Below the pieces are notes generated by a model. It ran no database searches. It was not told the origin of the DNA and worked only from the letters and a program-made list of their open reading frames with translations. A program made the translations under genes and the position numbers. A DNA stretch of 64,000 nucleotides from Haliea sp964022665 (GTDB lineage: Bacteria; Pseudomonadota; Gammaproteobacteria; Pseudomonadales; Halieaceae), in NCBI GenBank assembly GCA_964022665.1, contig CAXIDF010000013.1:62001-126000 (forward strand), in the 5' to 3' direction. Shown piece after piece: positions 1-8,636 of this stretch. Numbering within the stretch: the first letter of the stretch is position 1; the number at the start of each line of letters is the position of its first letter.

Positions 1-1014
1 AGTCGCTGTGTCGCCGTCCCAAATTTCAGTGAAGGGCTCGAGCGCGGTGGGAACACCGTTCACGTAGTTCTTCTTGGTCGGGAAGGTGACAACCCAGTCA
101 GTACCTGCAGCAATGGTGGGCTCCAGCACGTAATCGTTCATGATTGCACTGTGCATGATCACCGCGCTAACCGCGTCGATACCATCGGTAAAGCTTGAGG
201 TCACAACACCCAGGCCAGTTGTGGAGTCGAGCACCTGCGCCACCGGAGTAGCATCGACCAAGCCGGGATCAACCGTGCCAGGAGCGAAGTGAATCGGAAC
301 CGCTGACGGATCCAGTGAGCTGACGAAATCATCAAGAGCGACTGCGTCGTAAGTCGCGTTGGTGCCTTCGTTGACGTTGATCAGGACGCCGTAGCCATAC
401 AGCCCGCCAGTCGGAACACTAAGGCCGTCGTTACGGTCTGCTGTCCACTTGCCGCCTGATCTCCAGTTGCCCACGAGAACGGAGCAGTCACCGGGGACGC
501 CATTGGCGTGCAGGGCAGCAGCTTGGTCAACCGCAGCTTCCAGAACACCCATCTCAATCACTTCAACGTAACCTTCACGGGTACGATCAACACCGCGGAA
601 CGGCGCAGCGTCCGTCTGGTAAGTGAAGTTACGGAAGGGAACCGTTGCACCGGGAGTGCCTTCTACAGCAGCTGCCAGCGTGTTCGGCACGGTGCAAGAG
701 GTGTCAGCGGTACGGATAGACGCGCCTTCGCCGTCAGCAAACACGACTGCAGACCAGTGATCCTGCGGAGACAGGTACAGGTTGAAGTCGAGCACTTCCT
801 GGCTGTTCATGGCTTCTACGAAGCGCACTTTCACAGCTTTGGTTTCGTTGGTGGTGTTAACCAGGTTGATGTAAGTATCGTGACCGCCTTCGACGGTGTA
901 ATACGGATAGATGAGTGCCTGACCATGGCCCTCGGAGTTAACAAACACGGCATTGGCAGCGCTCGCGCCCAGAAGGCTCGCCGCTACCGCTGCAGACATG
1001 ATGTTCTTCTTCAT
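1..1014 (-). CDS. Secreted surface-type protein of unknown function (3' end cut by window edge)
   Basis: An open frame of 338 codons runs from an ATG at 1014 off the left edge, so the C-terminus is missing. An AAGGAG ribosome-binding site lies about 7 bases upstream of the ATG. The protein begins MKKNIMSAAVAASLLGASAA, a clear Sec signal peptide with likely cleavage after ANA near residue 27. The mature part is acidic, rich in Val, Thr, Asn and Gly, and starts VFVNSEGHGQALIYPYYTV. It contains only two cysteines in the visible part. I recognise the N-terminal style from surface or extracellular proteins annotated as hypothetical in marine gammaproteobacteria, but I cannot assign a function. Its position next to the type II secretion operon suggests, but does not show, that it is exported by that system. 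Confidence 0.8.
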   Translation of the reverse strand, partial: MKKNIMSAAVAASLLGASAANAVFVNSEGHGQALIYPYYTVEGGHDTYINLVNTTNETKAVKVRFVEAMNSQEVLDFNLYLSPQDHWSAVVFADGEGASIRTADTSCTVPNTLAAAVEGTPGATVPFRNFTYQTDAAPFRGVDRTREGYVEVIEMGVLEAAVDQAAALHANGVPGDCSVLVGNWRSGGKWTADRNDGLSVPTGGLYGYGVLINVNEGTNATYDAVALDDFVSSLDPSAVPIHFAPGTVDPGLVDATPVAQVLDSTTGLGVVTSSFTDGIDAVSAVIMHSAIMNDYVLEPTIAAGTDWVVTFPTKKNYVNGVPTALEPFTEIWDGDTAT

Positions 1015-1034
1015 GTGTTTCTCCTTGATGGATA

Positions 1035-1060
1035 TAGAACGTTCTAACAAACAATTGTTT
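1035..1060. promoter_or_regulatory. Two adjacent 12-bp palindromes upstream of the surface-protein gene
   Basis: TAGAACGTTCTA (1035-1046) and AAACAATTGTTT (1049-1060) are both perfect palindromes separated by two bases, about 20 to 46 bases before the ATG at 1014. They lie in the leader or core promoter of the truncated gene and may be operator half-arrays. The function is inferred from position and symmetry only. Confidence 0.4.
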
Positions 1061-1107
1061 TTTCATGAGTCAAAGCAGCGAACTGCTTCACATCATTTAG
1101 AGCATAC

Positions 1108-1135
1108 ACCCTAAGGTGACCACCTAGCCTAGGGT
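1108..1135. promoter_or_regulatory. Nested dyad (ACCCTA...TAGGGT around AGGTG-AC-CACCT)
   Basis: Outer arms ACCCTA (1108-1113) and TAGGGT (1130-1135) enclose AGGTG (1114-1118) and CACCT (1121-1125). It sits about 100 bases upstream of the surface-protein start and could be an activator or repressor site. I see no known consensus in it. Confidence 0.3.
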
Positions 1136-1218
1136 GCAACCCTGACTGGTAGAGAGCAGGTTAGCATAGGCCTCCATGCCCAACAACAGCTTTCCTCCCC
1201 AATCTTGACATGGAAACA

Positions 1219-1241
1219 GTGATTTTTTTGTTAAAAATCAC
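1219..1241 (-). terminator. A/T-rich stem-loop at the end of the type II secretion operon
   Basis: GTGATTTTT (1219-1227) pairs perfectly with AAAAATCAC (1233-1241) around a 5-base loop, 26 bases past the stop of the last gene of the operon. The stem is A/T-rich rather than GC-rich. It may therefore be a weak bidirectional terminator or an operator for the gene at 1-1014. Confidence 0.4.
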
Positions 1242-1266
1242 TAAATAAGCCTCCAACGGTCAAGCG

Positions 1267-1662
1267 CTACTTGAGGTACAGATACCAACTCCCGTCGACT
1301 CTGATCCAGCGTTCTTCCCTTGAACGTGTGTTCACAAAGCCGGCCTTGTAAGCCTGGTAAGTAACCTCAATGGCAACCTCACAGCGATCACCCTCACATA
1401 TAACGCTCTGGACGTCGGCTTTATTCCAAGTGGCCGCACCCGCAAAAGACCGGGTATAACTATTTAAACCCCGACCCACGCGGTACGCGGGCGTAGTGTA
1501 CTCCAGCCCCCGTGCATAGTCCTCCGCCAGCAGCAGGTCAAGGTGCGCTTGCGCCCGTCGCGCGACAATGTCTTCGGGAGTCGTGGGTGCGGAAACCCCT
1601 GCACAGGCTGCCAGAAGCACGCAGCCAATCGTCAGGCCAAGCGCTTTAAACGAACCACCCAT
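1267..1662 (-). CDS. Small lipoprotein of unknown function, last gene of the T2SS operon
   Basis: The open frame extends upstream to 1866, but the ATG at 1662 gives MGGSFKALGLTIGCVLLAAC, a classic type II signal peptide with lipobox LAAC, so I place the start there (131 aa). No strong Shine-Dalgarno site is visible. The mature domain has alternating strands, a conserved-looking pair of Cys around residues 90-95 (CEGDRC) and the ending DGSWYLYLK, a pattern often seen in SnoaL/NTF2-like or DUF4878-type periplasmic lipoproteins. It follows gspD by about 100 bases on the same strand. A role as an accessory or pilotin-like factor is possible but not shown. Confidence 0.65.
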   Translation of the reverse strand: MGGSFKALGLTIGCVLLAACAGVSAPTTPEDIVARRAQAHLDLLLAEDYARGLEYTTPAYRVGRGLNSYTRSFAGAATWNKADVQSVICEGDRCEVAIEVTYQAYKAGFVNTRSREERWIRVDGSWYLYLK

Positions 1663-1765
1663 ACTGCCGCGCCGACCTGACGTCCCTATCCTACCTGGAC
1701 GATTGCCCACAAAATCTCTCCTTCTCCTGATTCGAAAGCCAACGAGCCCACCTGCAGTGTGCTCT

Positions 1766-3988
1766 TCATTGCTCGCCGGGCTGGCCAACCGCGCCCGCTG
1801 TAGCACCGCCCATGGCGCCAAATGATCCGGCAGAGCCCGTATCGGCGCCGTGCGGAAGATCATCAAAATGGTGCAAACCCTTCATCCGTGAGCGCATCTC
1901 GAGTGTAATGTCCCGCAAGTCCTGCTCGTTACGGATCACCCGCGGTGTGATGAACACCAGCAATTCGGTGCGACTGGTTGTCGTCGATGTCTTGCCAAAC
2001 AGGTTGCCAAGCACTGGAATGTTGTGCAGAAACGGTATACCCAGCCGGCCGTTGCTGCGGTTGTCCCGGATCAGACCGCCGAGGACCACCGATTCCCCAG
2101 AACGCACGGCAACGCGGCTACTCACGTTACGCTCCAAGAAACTGCGCTGGTCGGTCGCGGTATCAACGGGCCCGACATCCGTCACAGATTGCAGGATATC
2201 CATTGTTACCAGCCCACCGGCATTCACCGAAGGGGTCACCTCCAGCTTGACACCGGTATCACGGTAAGTGATTGAGGTGGTTTGCGTGCCACCATCGGTA
2301 AGGGTCTGCGCGGACCGAATCGGCTGTTGATCACCGACATGAATGGCTGCGGTGTGGTTATCCAAAACCATGACCGATGGCGCAGAAAGCACATTGACCA
2401 GCGATTTTTCTGCCAATGCGTTGACCACGCCACGCACGGTACCCGCAGAGTTGGCTATCGTGTACGAGAAACCCGGCACCCGGCCACCCAAGTTGGCGCT
2501 ATCACCCAAGGCAAGCAGCGCGCTGCCGGTACGCCCATCACCCAGGCTGTTCTGCAGGAACCATTCCACGCCAAATTCCAGGTCGTCAGCCAGCGTAACC
2601 TCCAGAATGCTGGCCTCAATCAGCACCTGATTCGCCTGTACATCCAGCTTTCTCAATGCAGCCTCGATTTTGAGATATTCCCGACGCGAGGCATACACGA
2701 GCAAGGCATTGTTGTATTCGTCCGCGACAATGCGTACATCATCATTGAGGTTGAAGCTACCGCCGGTGGGTGCGCTCCCGCCCGTATCTGGCGCATTGAA
2801 CCCACCGCCCGAGCCGCCATTGCCGCCTATGCTCATGGAATCCAGGCCCGGCGCGACGCCACTGTCGGCCGTGTTGCGCTGGCCACCGGAGCCAGAGCCG
2901 CCACCGCCGAAGATGCTGCTCAACATCTCAGCCAGATGCGTGGCCGCTCCATTCTGTACATTGAACACGTACAGCGCCGGCTCGTTCACGGCACTCTCAG
3001 ACTGATCGAGACGACTGATCCAGGTGCGGATCTGGTCGATGTAGTGGGCACGCGGCGTCACCACCAGAATACTGTTGAGACGTTCCAGGGGCATCACTCG
3101 CACAATGCGCGCCAAATCGCTGGCCCCCACCCCATCGGCACCGCCCTCGGCCCCCAGCAAGTGGGTTAGCGCAGCGTTTATCTCTTCTACCGTGCTGTGC
3201 TCAAGGGGAAAAATACCCACGGACATGCCCTGCAGCTGGTCCACATCAAAGGTTGCGATGATATCCAGCCAGCCAGCGGTCTGGTTGCTGGTTCCGGCCA
3301 AAACCAGCAGGTTGCGGGTGTTGTCCACGCGCACAAACGCCGCTTCGGATGCTACCGGGGCCAGTATCTCGGCCATGCCGGAGGCACTTATATAACGCAG
3401 GGGTACAATAATATTGCGGAAACCGGCACCCGCGGTGTCCGCGTTACCAAATTCCGGCATCAGGCTCGACAACCCCTTGGAAGCACTGACGAAATAGCGA
3501 TCGTTGGGGTCGCGCACCATCGTGATCCCGTTGGCCTGCAGCAGCGACTCGAGAATAGCGAGCAACTGGTCCCGCGGAACGGGGGTGCGAGTGCGCAGGG
3601 TGATCTCGCCTTTCAGCGGGTGCTCAACCACGTAGTCCAGGCCAAGAATTTCGCCCAACACGGAATGCACAACCTCGGTAATGGGCGCCTGCTCGAAGTT
3701 AAGGCTTACCGCCTCACCATCGAGCCGCACGGGTGGCCGAGCAGCAGGAATCCTCACTACACGGTCATTACCCGGATAGACAGCCGGATCGAGGTCCACA
3801 GTGACCGCATCTTCCTCGCCCTGCTCCAGCCCGGCCTGCTCCGCAGACGCCCGTGGCTCGGCCTCGAGCACCGGCTCGGCTCGCGGCCCTGCGGTCGCCA
3901 CCGCGGGAGGGATTGGCTGCACTCCCGCAGTAGTGCACGCCGTCAACCCCGACACCAACAGAGCGACCAGCATCAATTGCTTGTTCAT
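1766..3988 (-). CDS. gspD: Type II secretion system secretin GspD (lipoprotein type)
   Basis: GspD forms the outer-membrane channel of the type II secretion system. The frame opens at 4087, but MNKQLMLVALLVSGLTAC from the ATG at 3988 is a lipoprotein signal peptide (lipobox LTAC), preceded by AAGGCGG, so this start is preferred (740 aa). After a short linker come the N0 domain (about 90-160, SLNFEQAPITEVVHSVLGEILG), repeated N1-N3 domains, and a Gly/Ser-rich linker near residues 370-420. The C-terminal secretin core includes VLSAPSVMVLDN and the late VPVLGNLFG and ELLVFITPRVI motifs. A lipidated GspD placed last in the operon matches XpsD of Xanthomonas, which can reach the outer membrane without a separate pilotin. 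Confidence 0.95.
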   Translation of the reverse strand: MNKQLMLVALLVSGLTACTTAGVQPIPPAVATAGPRAEPVLEAEPRASAEQAGLEQGEEDAVTVDLDPAVYPGNDRVVRIPAARPPVRLDGEAVSLNFEQAPITEVVHSVLGEILGLDYVVEHPLKGEITLRTRTPVPRDQLLAILESLLQANGITMVRDPNDRYFVSASKGLSSLMPEFGNADTAGAGFRNIIVPLRYISASGMAEILAPVASEAAFVRVDNTRNLLVLAGTSNQTAGWLDIIATFDVDQLQGMSVGIFPLEHSTVEEINAALTHLLGAEGGADGVGASDLARIVRVMPLERLNSILVVTPRAHYIDQIRTWISRLDQSESAVNEPALYVFNVQNGAATHLAEMLSSIFGGGGSGSGGQRNTADSGVAPGLDSMSIGGNGGSGGGFNAPDTGGSAPTGGSFNLNDDVRIVADEYNNALLVYASRREYLKIEAALRKLDVQANQVLIEASILEVTLADDLEFGVEWFLQNSLGDGRTGSALLALGDSANLGGRVPGFSYTIANSAGTVRGVVNALAEKSLVNVLSAPSVMVLDNHTAAIHVGDQQPIRSAQTLTDGGTQTTSITYRDTGVKLEVTPSVNAGGLVTMDILQSVTDVGPVDTATDQRSFLERNVSSRVAVRSGESVVLGGLIRDNRSNGRLGIPFLHNIPVLGNLFGKTSTTTSRTELLVFITPRVIRNEQDLRDITLEMRSRMKGLHHFDDLPHGADTGSAGSFGAMGGATAGAVGQPGEQ

Positions 3989-4070
3989 TACGCGACCGCC
4001 TTGATCAATCATGTATTGCCGAAGCCCTCCCTGCAGGAGGCGCTCCGCTGTTGCCCAGGATCTACCTGGA

Positions 4071-4592
4071 CTATTTCCCTTCCGCATATTCCAGTGGCAA
4101 GACGCGCTTCAAGGCCGCGTCGTCAAGCGACACGAATTCTGCTTCCTGCGCAGTAATCCCCTGCAACTTCCATTGCTGCAGCTCCTGCCCGATCATGAGG
4201 CGCTGCCGCTCTCCGTCAATTCGAACAATGGCCCCACCGCTTTCGCCTGTCGAAAACACGCCAAGCAACACAACCTTGTCCAGAACATCCCCCCCAGATA
4301 CCGGCGCCACCGGCCCGGTAGACTCAGCCTCGACCTCCGGTCGCCGACTGCTCCAGAACAAGGGCCGCTCGACGATCTCCGCTCCACCATCCGGCATCGC
4401 GACAGCCGGTAATTCTATCGGCACCGCTGCCAACGTGGAAGGTGCGGGTGGAATTGCCGCTGGCGGATCCTTGGTTATCACCAACACCGCGCCCACTAAC
4501 GCCGACACCAGAAACAACAGCAATGCGCCTGCACAGACACGCAGCAAGTGCCACAGCAAACCCGACTTCATGGCGAGCAGCAAGTCGTTCAC
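4071..4592 (-). CDS. gspC: Type II secretion inner-membrane protein GspC/XpsN-like
   Basis: This 173-aa protein has a single N-terminal membrane helix (LLRVCAGALLLFLVSALVGAVLVI), a Pro/Ala-rich periplasmic linker and a homology-region-like domain (VVLLGVFSTGESGGAIVRIDG...MIGQELQQWKLQGI). This is the layout of GspC/XpsN, which links the secretin to the inner-membrane platform. There is no PDZ domain, as in XpsN. The GTG start at 4592 overlaps the TGA of gspM (GTGA); an ATG at 4571 is the alternative. Its place between gspM and gspD is diagnostic of the xps-type order, where this gene takes the role of GspC. Confidence 0.8.
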   Translation of the reverse strand: MNDLLLAMKSGLLWHLLRVCAGALLLFLVSALVGAVLVITKDPPAAIPPAPSTLAAVPIELPAVAMPDGGAEIVERPLFWSSRRPEVEAESTGPVAPVSGGDVLDKVVLLGVFSTGESGGAIVRIDGERQRLMIGQELQQWKLQGITAQEAEFVSLDDAALKRVLPLEYAEGK

Positions 4593-5158
4593 TGCAGCCT
4601 CAACACACTAACGCGCAAGGATACCGCGAGACTTTGCTCCGCCAAATTCCGTCGATTGGGCGTGGGAGAGACTTCGATACTGCGCACAAGGATGACTGGT
4701 CGCGCGTCGGGCAGCGCCAGCAAAAGCGCATCCAGATCCGCCATGGAGCCATTGGCCGTCAGGTCAATGCGAACTTCCTGAAACCCCTCGCCCGGGGCCG
4801 GCCCTAACACCTGGCTGCCAGACACACGAAGCCCCGCCGCTTCGATAAGCCGGCGCACCTGCTGCTGGGCATTGGCGCTGACGGACGCAGGGTCCGCGTC
4901 AGCCGGATAGGTCACCGCCGCTAAACGCTGACTGATGTGCTCACTACTCTCGCGCAGCGCTTCCGCGCTGCTAGCGTAACCCAGCAAGCGCGCGATGCGT
5001 GGCTCAGCGCTGAACAAGCGCTGCGAGGCATCCGAATAACGGCTCATCATGCCGCTGACTGCAAGCAGCAACACAAGAAGCAGGAGCGCGAGCAATGCAA
5101 TGGCCACAACCCGGGCATGCCAGGGTAGCGCCCAGACTGATTTCAGGTAGCGATTCAC
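4589..5158 (-). CDS. gspM: Type II secretion system protein GspM
   Basis: GspM is a bitopic inner-membrane protein that pairs with GspL in the assembly platform. The 189-aa product starts MNRYLKSVWALPWHARVV, followed by one strong helix of Leu and Val (about 17-35). A periplasmic coiled region follows, then a small ferredoxin-like domain (VRRLIEAAGLRVSGSQVLGP...EVRIDLTANGSMADLDALLLALP). The start overlaps the end of gspL by 4 bases, and its stop overlaps the next start, indicating translational coupling. Confidence 0.88.
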   Translation of the reverse strand: MNRYLKSVWALPWHARVVAIALLALLLLVLLLAVSGMMSRYSDASQRLFSAEPRIARLLGYASSAEALRESSEHISQRLAAVTYPADADPASVSANAQQQVRRLIEAAGLRVSGSQVLGPAPGEGFQEVRIDLTANGSMADLDALLLALPDARPVILVRSIEVSPTPNRRNLAEQSLAVSLRVSVLRLQ

Positions 5159-6207
5159 CGGGCAGGTATTGCGTCGGCGAGACGCAACTCCACCGTGAAC
5201 TGCTCGAGATTTGTGCGCCCGTGCCGTCGTATGCCGCTTGGCGCGCTGACCTCGGCATAGAGAGAGTCATCCGCCAGCAACTGCAGGAACTGCGTTGCAT
5301 TGACTGCCCAGCCACGCACCCGAATCTGGCCACCCTCCATGACCAACTCCTCGAAGTAAACACCATCGGGAGTCTGGGTCGTTAAACGCTCCAGCACTGC
5401 ACGGACATTCGGTTGTTGATCCACCAGGCTCTGAATCGCTTGCGCTCGCGAGTTGTCAGCAACAAGTTGCTCACGCAACTGTACCGCCTCAGCCGCATCG
5501 GCCTCTGCCTTGCGCAAGTGGTACTCCATATTATCCGCTTGCATGGATCGCACGAGACCGGGCAGCGAAATCAACGCCACCACCAGAAGCAGGCAGGTTG
5601 CCAGCAACGCGGACAGCAGAACAAGGCGCCGACGGTAGTTGGCATCACGTTTCTGTTCACCGAACCCACGCAGCACAACCGGGTGACCATCTTCGGCCTT
5701 GCACCACACTTCCGGCAACTCGTGTTGCCCCGCCGACCCCACACCCTGGGCATGGAGAAAGGCCATGACCTCACTATAGGCCGTGACCGCCAGCGTGATA
5801 TGCAGCTTGCTTTCAGCTCGCCGACGCAGCGACCAGCCGTAGCAGGTGTCATCCAGGGCGAAAGGACTGCTGGACTGCGCTTCCAGCATCACCGCATCCT
5901 CGATATCCGCCTCCAGGGAATCCGGCACGGCAAACTCTCGCACCAGCACTTTTTCCGCCGGCAACAACCATGCCGGATAAGCGCTGTCAGTCGCCGCTTC
6001 CGCAAGCCCGCCTTCTATACGCTGTTCGGCGACAAAGAACTCTGATTCCGGTTTGCCTGTGCGCTGCAGCTTGACCGGACCTTCAAGAACGCGCCTGATA
6101 CCCACAGCCGGCCCCCAGAACAGCTCGTGCCACCCTGCCCGCCAAGTGCGCACCCAGACATCGAGATCAAGGCCAAACAGGTTCCAGCGCTGAGAATCGG
6201 ATTGCAT
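5155..6207 (-). CDS. gspL: Type II secretion system protein GspL
   Basis: GspL tethers the GspE ATPase to the membrane platform. The 350-aa protein has a cytoplasmic actin-like part (residues 1-190, with the WLLPAEKVLVREFAVPDSLEADIEDAVMLEAQ stretch split by strands), one membrane helix at about 197-217 (VLLSALLATCLLLVVALISLP), and a periplasmic coiled coil plus a PilN-like ferredoxin fold. It is slightly shorter than common GspL proteins (about 380-400 aa), with the N-terminal domain being minimal. It starts 6 bases after the gspK stop. Confidence 0.85.
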   Translation of the reverse strand: MQSDSQRWNLFGLDLDVWVRTWRAGWHELFWGPAVGIRRVLEGPVKLQRTGKPESEFFVAEQRIEGGLAEAATDSAYPAWLLPAEKVLVREFAVPDSLEADIEDAVMLEAQSSSPFALDDTCYGWSLRRRAESKLHITLAVTAYSEVMAFLHAQGVGSAGQHELPEVWCKAEDGHPVVLRGFGEQKRDANYRRRLVLLSALLATCLLLVVALISLPGLVRSMQADNMEYHLRKAEADAAEAVQLREQLVADNSRAQAIQSLVDQQPNVRAVLERLTTQTPDGVYFEELVMEGGQIRVRGWAVNATQFLQLLADDSLYAEVSAPSGIRRHGRTNLEQFTVELRLADAIPAR

Positions 6208-6213
6208 TATGCC

Positions 6214-7125
6214 CTACTGACTCGTGCCTGCAGCCGTGTTGGCTACTTCGATCGGGAATACCCGGGTAAAACGCCAAGGAGCGGCACCCGTACGCCCCCC
6301 CATGTCGGCCCAAATACGTTGCCGCAGCCGCCTTCCACTCGCTACCTGCACCTCGATCTCCAAGCAATAAACACCCCCTCCAGCCGTGACGAGGAAGTCC
6401 TGGCTCAGCCCGGGTGGTGGAGCAAAATCCATGATGGATTCTTCCTGACGCCGATTCATAACAACATCTACCAGCGCTGTATCGCCGTGAGCCAAGGCTT
6501 GCAATGCGCCCCCTTGAGCAGCCAGAGGGTCAACCCCCGGCACACCACCCGATTGCGCATGCAGCGCAGAACGAACGAGATCATACACTGTGCGCGTCAT
6601 TCCCGAAACTCGCAACAGGTCTTCTACCACCATGAAGGGCGCGGGCACGGCAGCTGGAAAACGGCTCTCGCCCTCCTCGTCAGGCACCGCTCCTCCACGC
6701 ATTGCGACTATCTCGCCAGCCAGAGCCTCTGCCGTCCCCGGCGCAACCTTCCCAACATGTTCGAACAACAGATGCAGCAACCCCGCAGGCGCCAGGTTCA
6801 GGCTCAAGAAACCACCGATGGGAATTGCACGAACCGTCACCTCCGACTCGCCCAGCGGGTATTGGCGCTGAAACACGGAACGGGGGTTAAAGTCGGCCTC
6901 CGACCGGGCACGCAGTAAATCCCGCAACGCCAAATGCGCTGCACCGACGGCGGCCGCCTCTGCTTTGACCTGATCCAGCTGCAGGCCTGTCGCCCGCACA
7001 TCGGTGACTGATACCGATACCACACCCGCCACCATCAGCGACAGCGCCGCTAGCATCCACAGCAGAAAAGCTAGCGCCACACCGCGCTGTCGGCCCTGCA
7101 ACTCCCTGCACGATATTCGCTTCAT
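6214..7125 (-). CDS. gspK: Type II secretion minor pseudopilin GspK
   Basis: GspK caps the pseudopilus tip with GspI and GspJ. The 303-aa product has a positively charged leader (MKRISCRELQGRQRG) followed by VALAFLLWMLAALSLMVAGVV, the type IV prepilin-like helix cleaved after Gly. As is typical of GspK, position +5 is not Glu. The large globular alpha domain (residues 100-230) is the family hallmark. It overlaps gspJ by 4 bases. Confidence 0.9.
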   Translation of the reverse strand: MKRISCRELQGRQRGVALAFLLWMLAALSLMVAGVVSVSVTDVRATGLQLDQVKAEAAAVGAAHLALRDLLRARSEADFNPRSVFQRQYPLGESEVTVRAIPIGGFLSLNLAPAGLLHLLFEHVGKVAPGTAEALAGEIVAMRGGAVPDEEGESRFPAAVPAPFMVVEDLLRVSGMTRTVYDLVRSALHAQSGGVPGVDPLAAQGGALQALAHGDTALVDVVMNRRQEESIMDFAPPPGLSQDFLVTAGGGVYCLEIEVQVASGRRLRQRIWADMGGRTGAAPWRFTRVFPIEVANTAAGTSQ

Positions 7126-7712
7126 GGCGAAACGAGCGCCTGAAAGAGGTCGGGCGTGACCACCAGGTCCGGCCAGTAGCGCTCGCGAACCCTGAGCTGC
7201 AACTTCACACTCTGCGGCACACCGACATCCTGCTCACTCCAGCCACTGCGCCAGTTGGATGGCGCCGCCTCGCGCACTGACACGGTAAACTCAGTGACCT
7301 GACCCAACAGCACATGACTCTTGACTCCGCCCCACTCCGGTCGCTCCAGAGCCGGGCTGTACGGAACGAACTGAATTCTCAGCGCTTCACCCTGCAGGAA
7401 GAGTCGCTTGTATTGCAGGCCCGCTACACCCTCGACCCCGCTCAAGGGCGCAATCCACACCAGTTCTGCACCGCCCGCGAGAAAATACCCGCCCGGCCGG
7501 GCCACTGTGAGAACCGGCACCGCCTGGCGCAGACTGTTGCGCAGGAACTGGCTCACCAAGCGCATTTCCTCCAAACGCAGCGTGGTGGCTTCAACCCGCT
7601 GCTGCGTATCACCGAGGGTGCGCACCGCGCTCAGTGTCGCAACCACCAACAGCGACATCAGCGTTAACGAAATCACCACTTCAACTAGAGTGAACCCGCG
7701 CTGATCAGACAC
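7122..7712 (-). CDS. gspJ: Type II secretion minor pseudopilin GspJ
   Basis: The 196-aa protein begins MSDQRGFTLVEVVISLTLMS, a type IV prepilin leader with the G|FTLVE cleavage site and Glu at +5. The body is rich in beta strands and fits GspJ, which forms the pseudopilus tip with GspI and GspK. It overlaps gspI by 8 bases and gspK by 4 bases. No prepilin peptidase gene is in the window, so processing depends on a PilD encoded elsewhere. Confidence 0.9.
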   Translation of the reverse strand: MSDQRGFTLVEVVISLTLMSLLVVATLSAVRTLGDTQQRVEATTLRLEEMRLVSQFLRNSLRQAVPVLTVARPGGYFLAGGAELVWIAPLSGVEGVAGLQYKRLFLQGEALRIQFVPYSPALERPEWGGVKSHVLLGQVTEFTVSVREAAPSNWRSGWSEQDVGVPQSVKLQLRVRERYWPDLVVTPDLFQALVSP

Positions 7713-8109
7713 CGGCAGGCGCCTCGGGGGCCACGGTGACCAATGTCAACTGCCGGCCACTGGACGACCCGTCGTCCCACTCGATAGATACCTCCAGGGC
7801 GTAGAGCGGAACCGGCGCAACATCCCCACTGGAACCGGATTCCAGGGGACTGCTGGACAGACGCCACCGATAGCCTTCAATCTCCCCGGCGCCGCTGACG
7901 CCGCCGACCGCGACCACCGAGTTGTCCGCGAGCACTGATTGCGCCATCAAAGCTGCGTAGCTGTAGCGCTCATCGATGCGTACATTGCGGGTGGCGCCCG
8001 CCGCCGCCTGGTACAACATACCCAGTGACAGCGCCAGAATCACGATGGCGACGATCATTTCGATCAGCGAGAAACCTCCCTCTTTGCGGCGACCCATCCG
8101 GCTCATCAC
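7705..8109 (-). CDS. gspI: Type II secretion minor pseudopilin GspI
   Basis: This 134-aa protein has a short basic leader and the prepilin motif GG|FSLIEMIVAIVILALSLG with Glu at +5. The GTG at 8109 overlaps the gspH stop (GTGA), and an ATG one codon later (8106) is an equally good start. GspI nucleates the tip complex with GspJ and GspK. The size is normal for the family. Confidence 0.88.
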   Translation of the reverse strand: MMSRMGRRKEGGFSLIEMIVAIVILALSLGMLYQAAAGATRNVRIDERYSYAALMAQSVLADNSVVAVGGVSGAGEIEGYRWRLSSSPLESGSSGDVAPVPLYALEVSIEWDDGSSSGRQLTLVTVAPEAPAGV

Positions 8110-8636
8110 GATTGGGGCGACTCATGCGTCACTCGCCCCAGGAGCCAATCGACCCGAATTCGCTGACCATCGCCATTCTCCCGCATGATGGTAACGCTAC
8201 CTCCGGTGGAGCTGCCGTCCGGGTAGAAACGGATCACACCGACCCCGCGTTCTTCCACGAGCTGCCGGGCGACTTCCACTTCCAGTGAGAGCGCCTCCGG
8301 AACAAGCGTGGCCACATCCGCCTCAAAGGCTGTTCCGGCTATCTGGACGCCGTATCGGCGCATATCGGGGGCGACCAGCAAATCCCGGGCTTCGCCCGTG
8401 TTGACTGCTTGATAGCGCGCGGCGGTCGCCGCTGACGCCACTCCCCTGACCGCATCGCGATACTGCATGGTTGCGTAGGCTTTGGCCGCCATAGGCACGG
8501 CCAATCCAGCCATCAATGCGGCCACGGCGAGGGCCACCATCAACTCGACCAGAGTGAACCCCGCACTGCGCACCACCGCACCCCCGACTGCGCTCTGCGC
8601 AGCGGCGGCAGGTACCCGCCGGCTTTTAGCGGTCAT
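8106..8636 (-). CDS. gspH: Type II secretion minor pseudopilin GspH
   Basis: The 176-aa product has an unusually long leader (about 25 residues, MTAKSRRVPAAAAQSAVGG...) before the prepilin motif AG|FTLVELMVALAVAALMAG. The C-terminal GspH domain (AATAARYQAVNTGEARDLLV and later VGVIRFYPDGSSTGG) is the FimT/GspH fold. ATGA overlaps couple it to gspG and gspI. The long Ala-rich leader is odd; most are 6-15 residues. Confidence 0.87.
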   Translation of the reverse strand: MTAKSRRVPAAAAQSAVGGAVVRSAGFTLVELMVALAVAALMAGLAVPMAAKAYATMQYRDAVRGVASAATAARYQAVNTGEARDLLVAPDMRRYGVQIAGTAFEADVATLVPEALSLEVEVARQLVEERGVGVIRFYPDGSSTGGSVTIMRENGDGQRIRVDWLLGRVTHESPQS

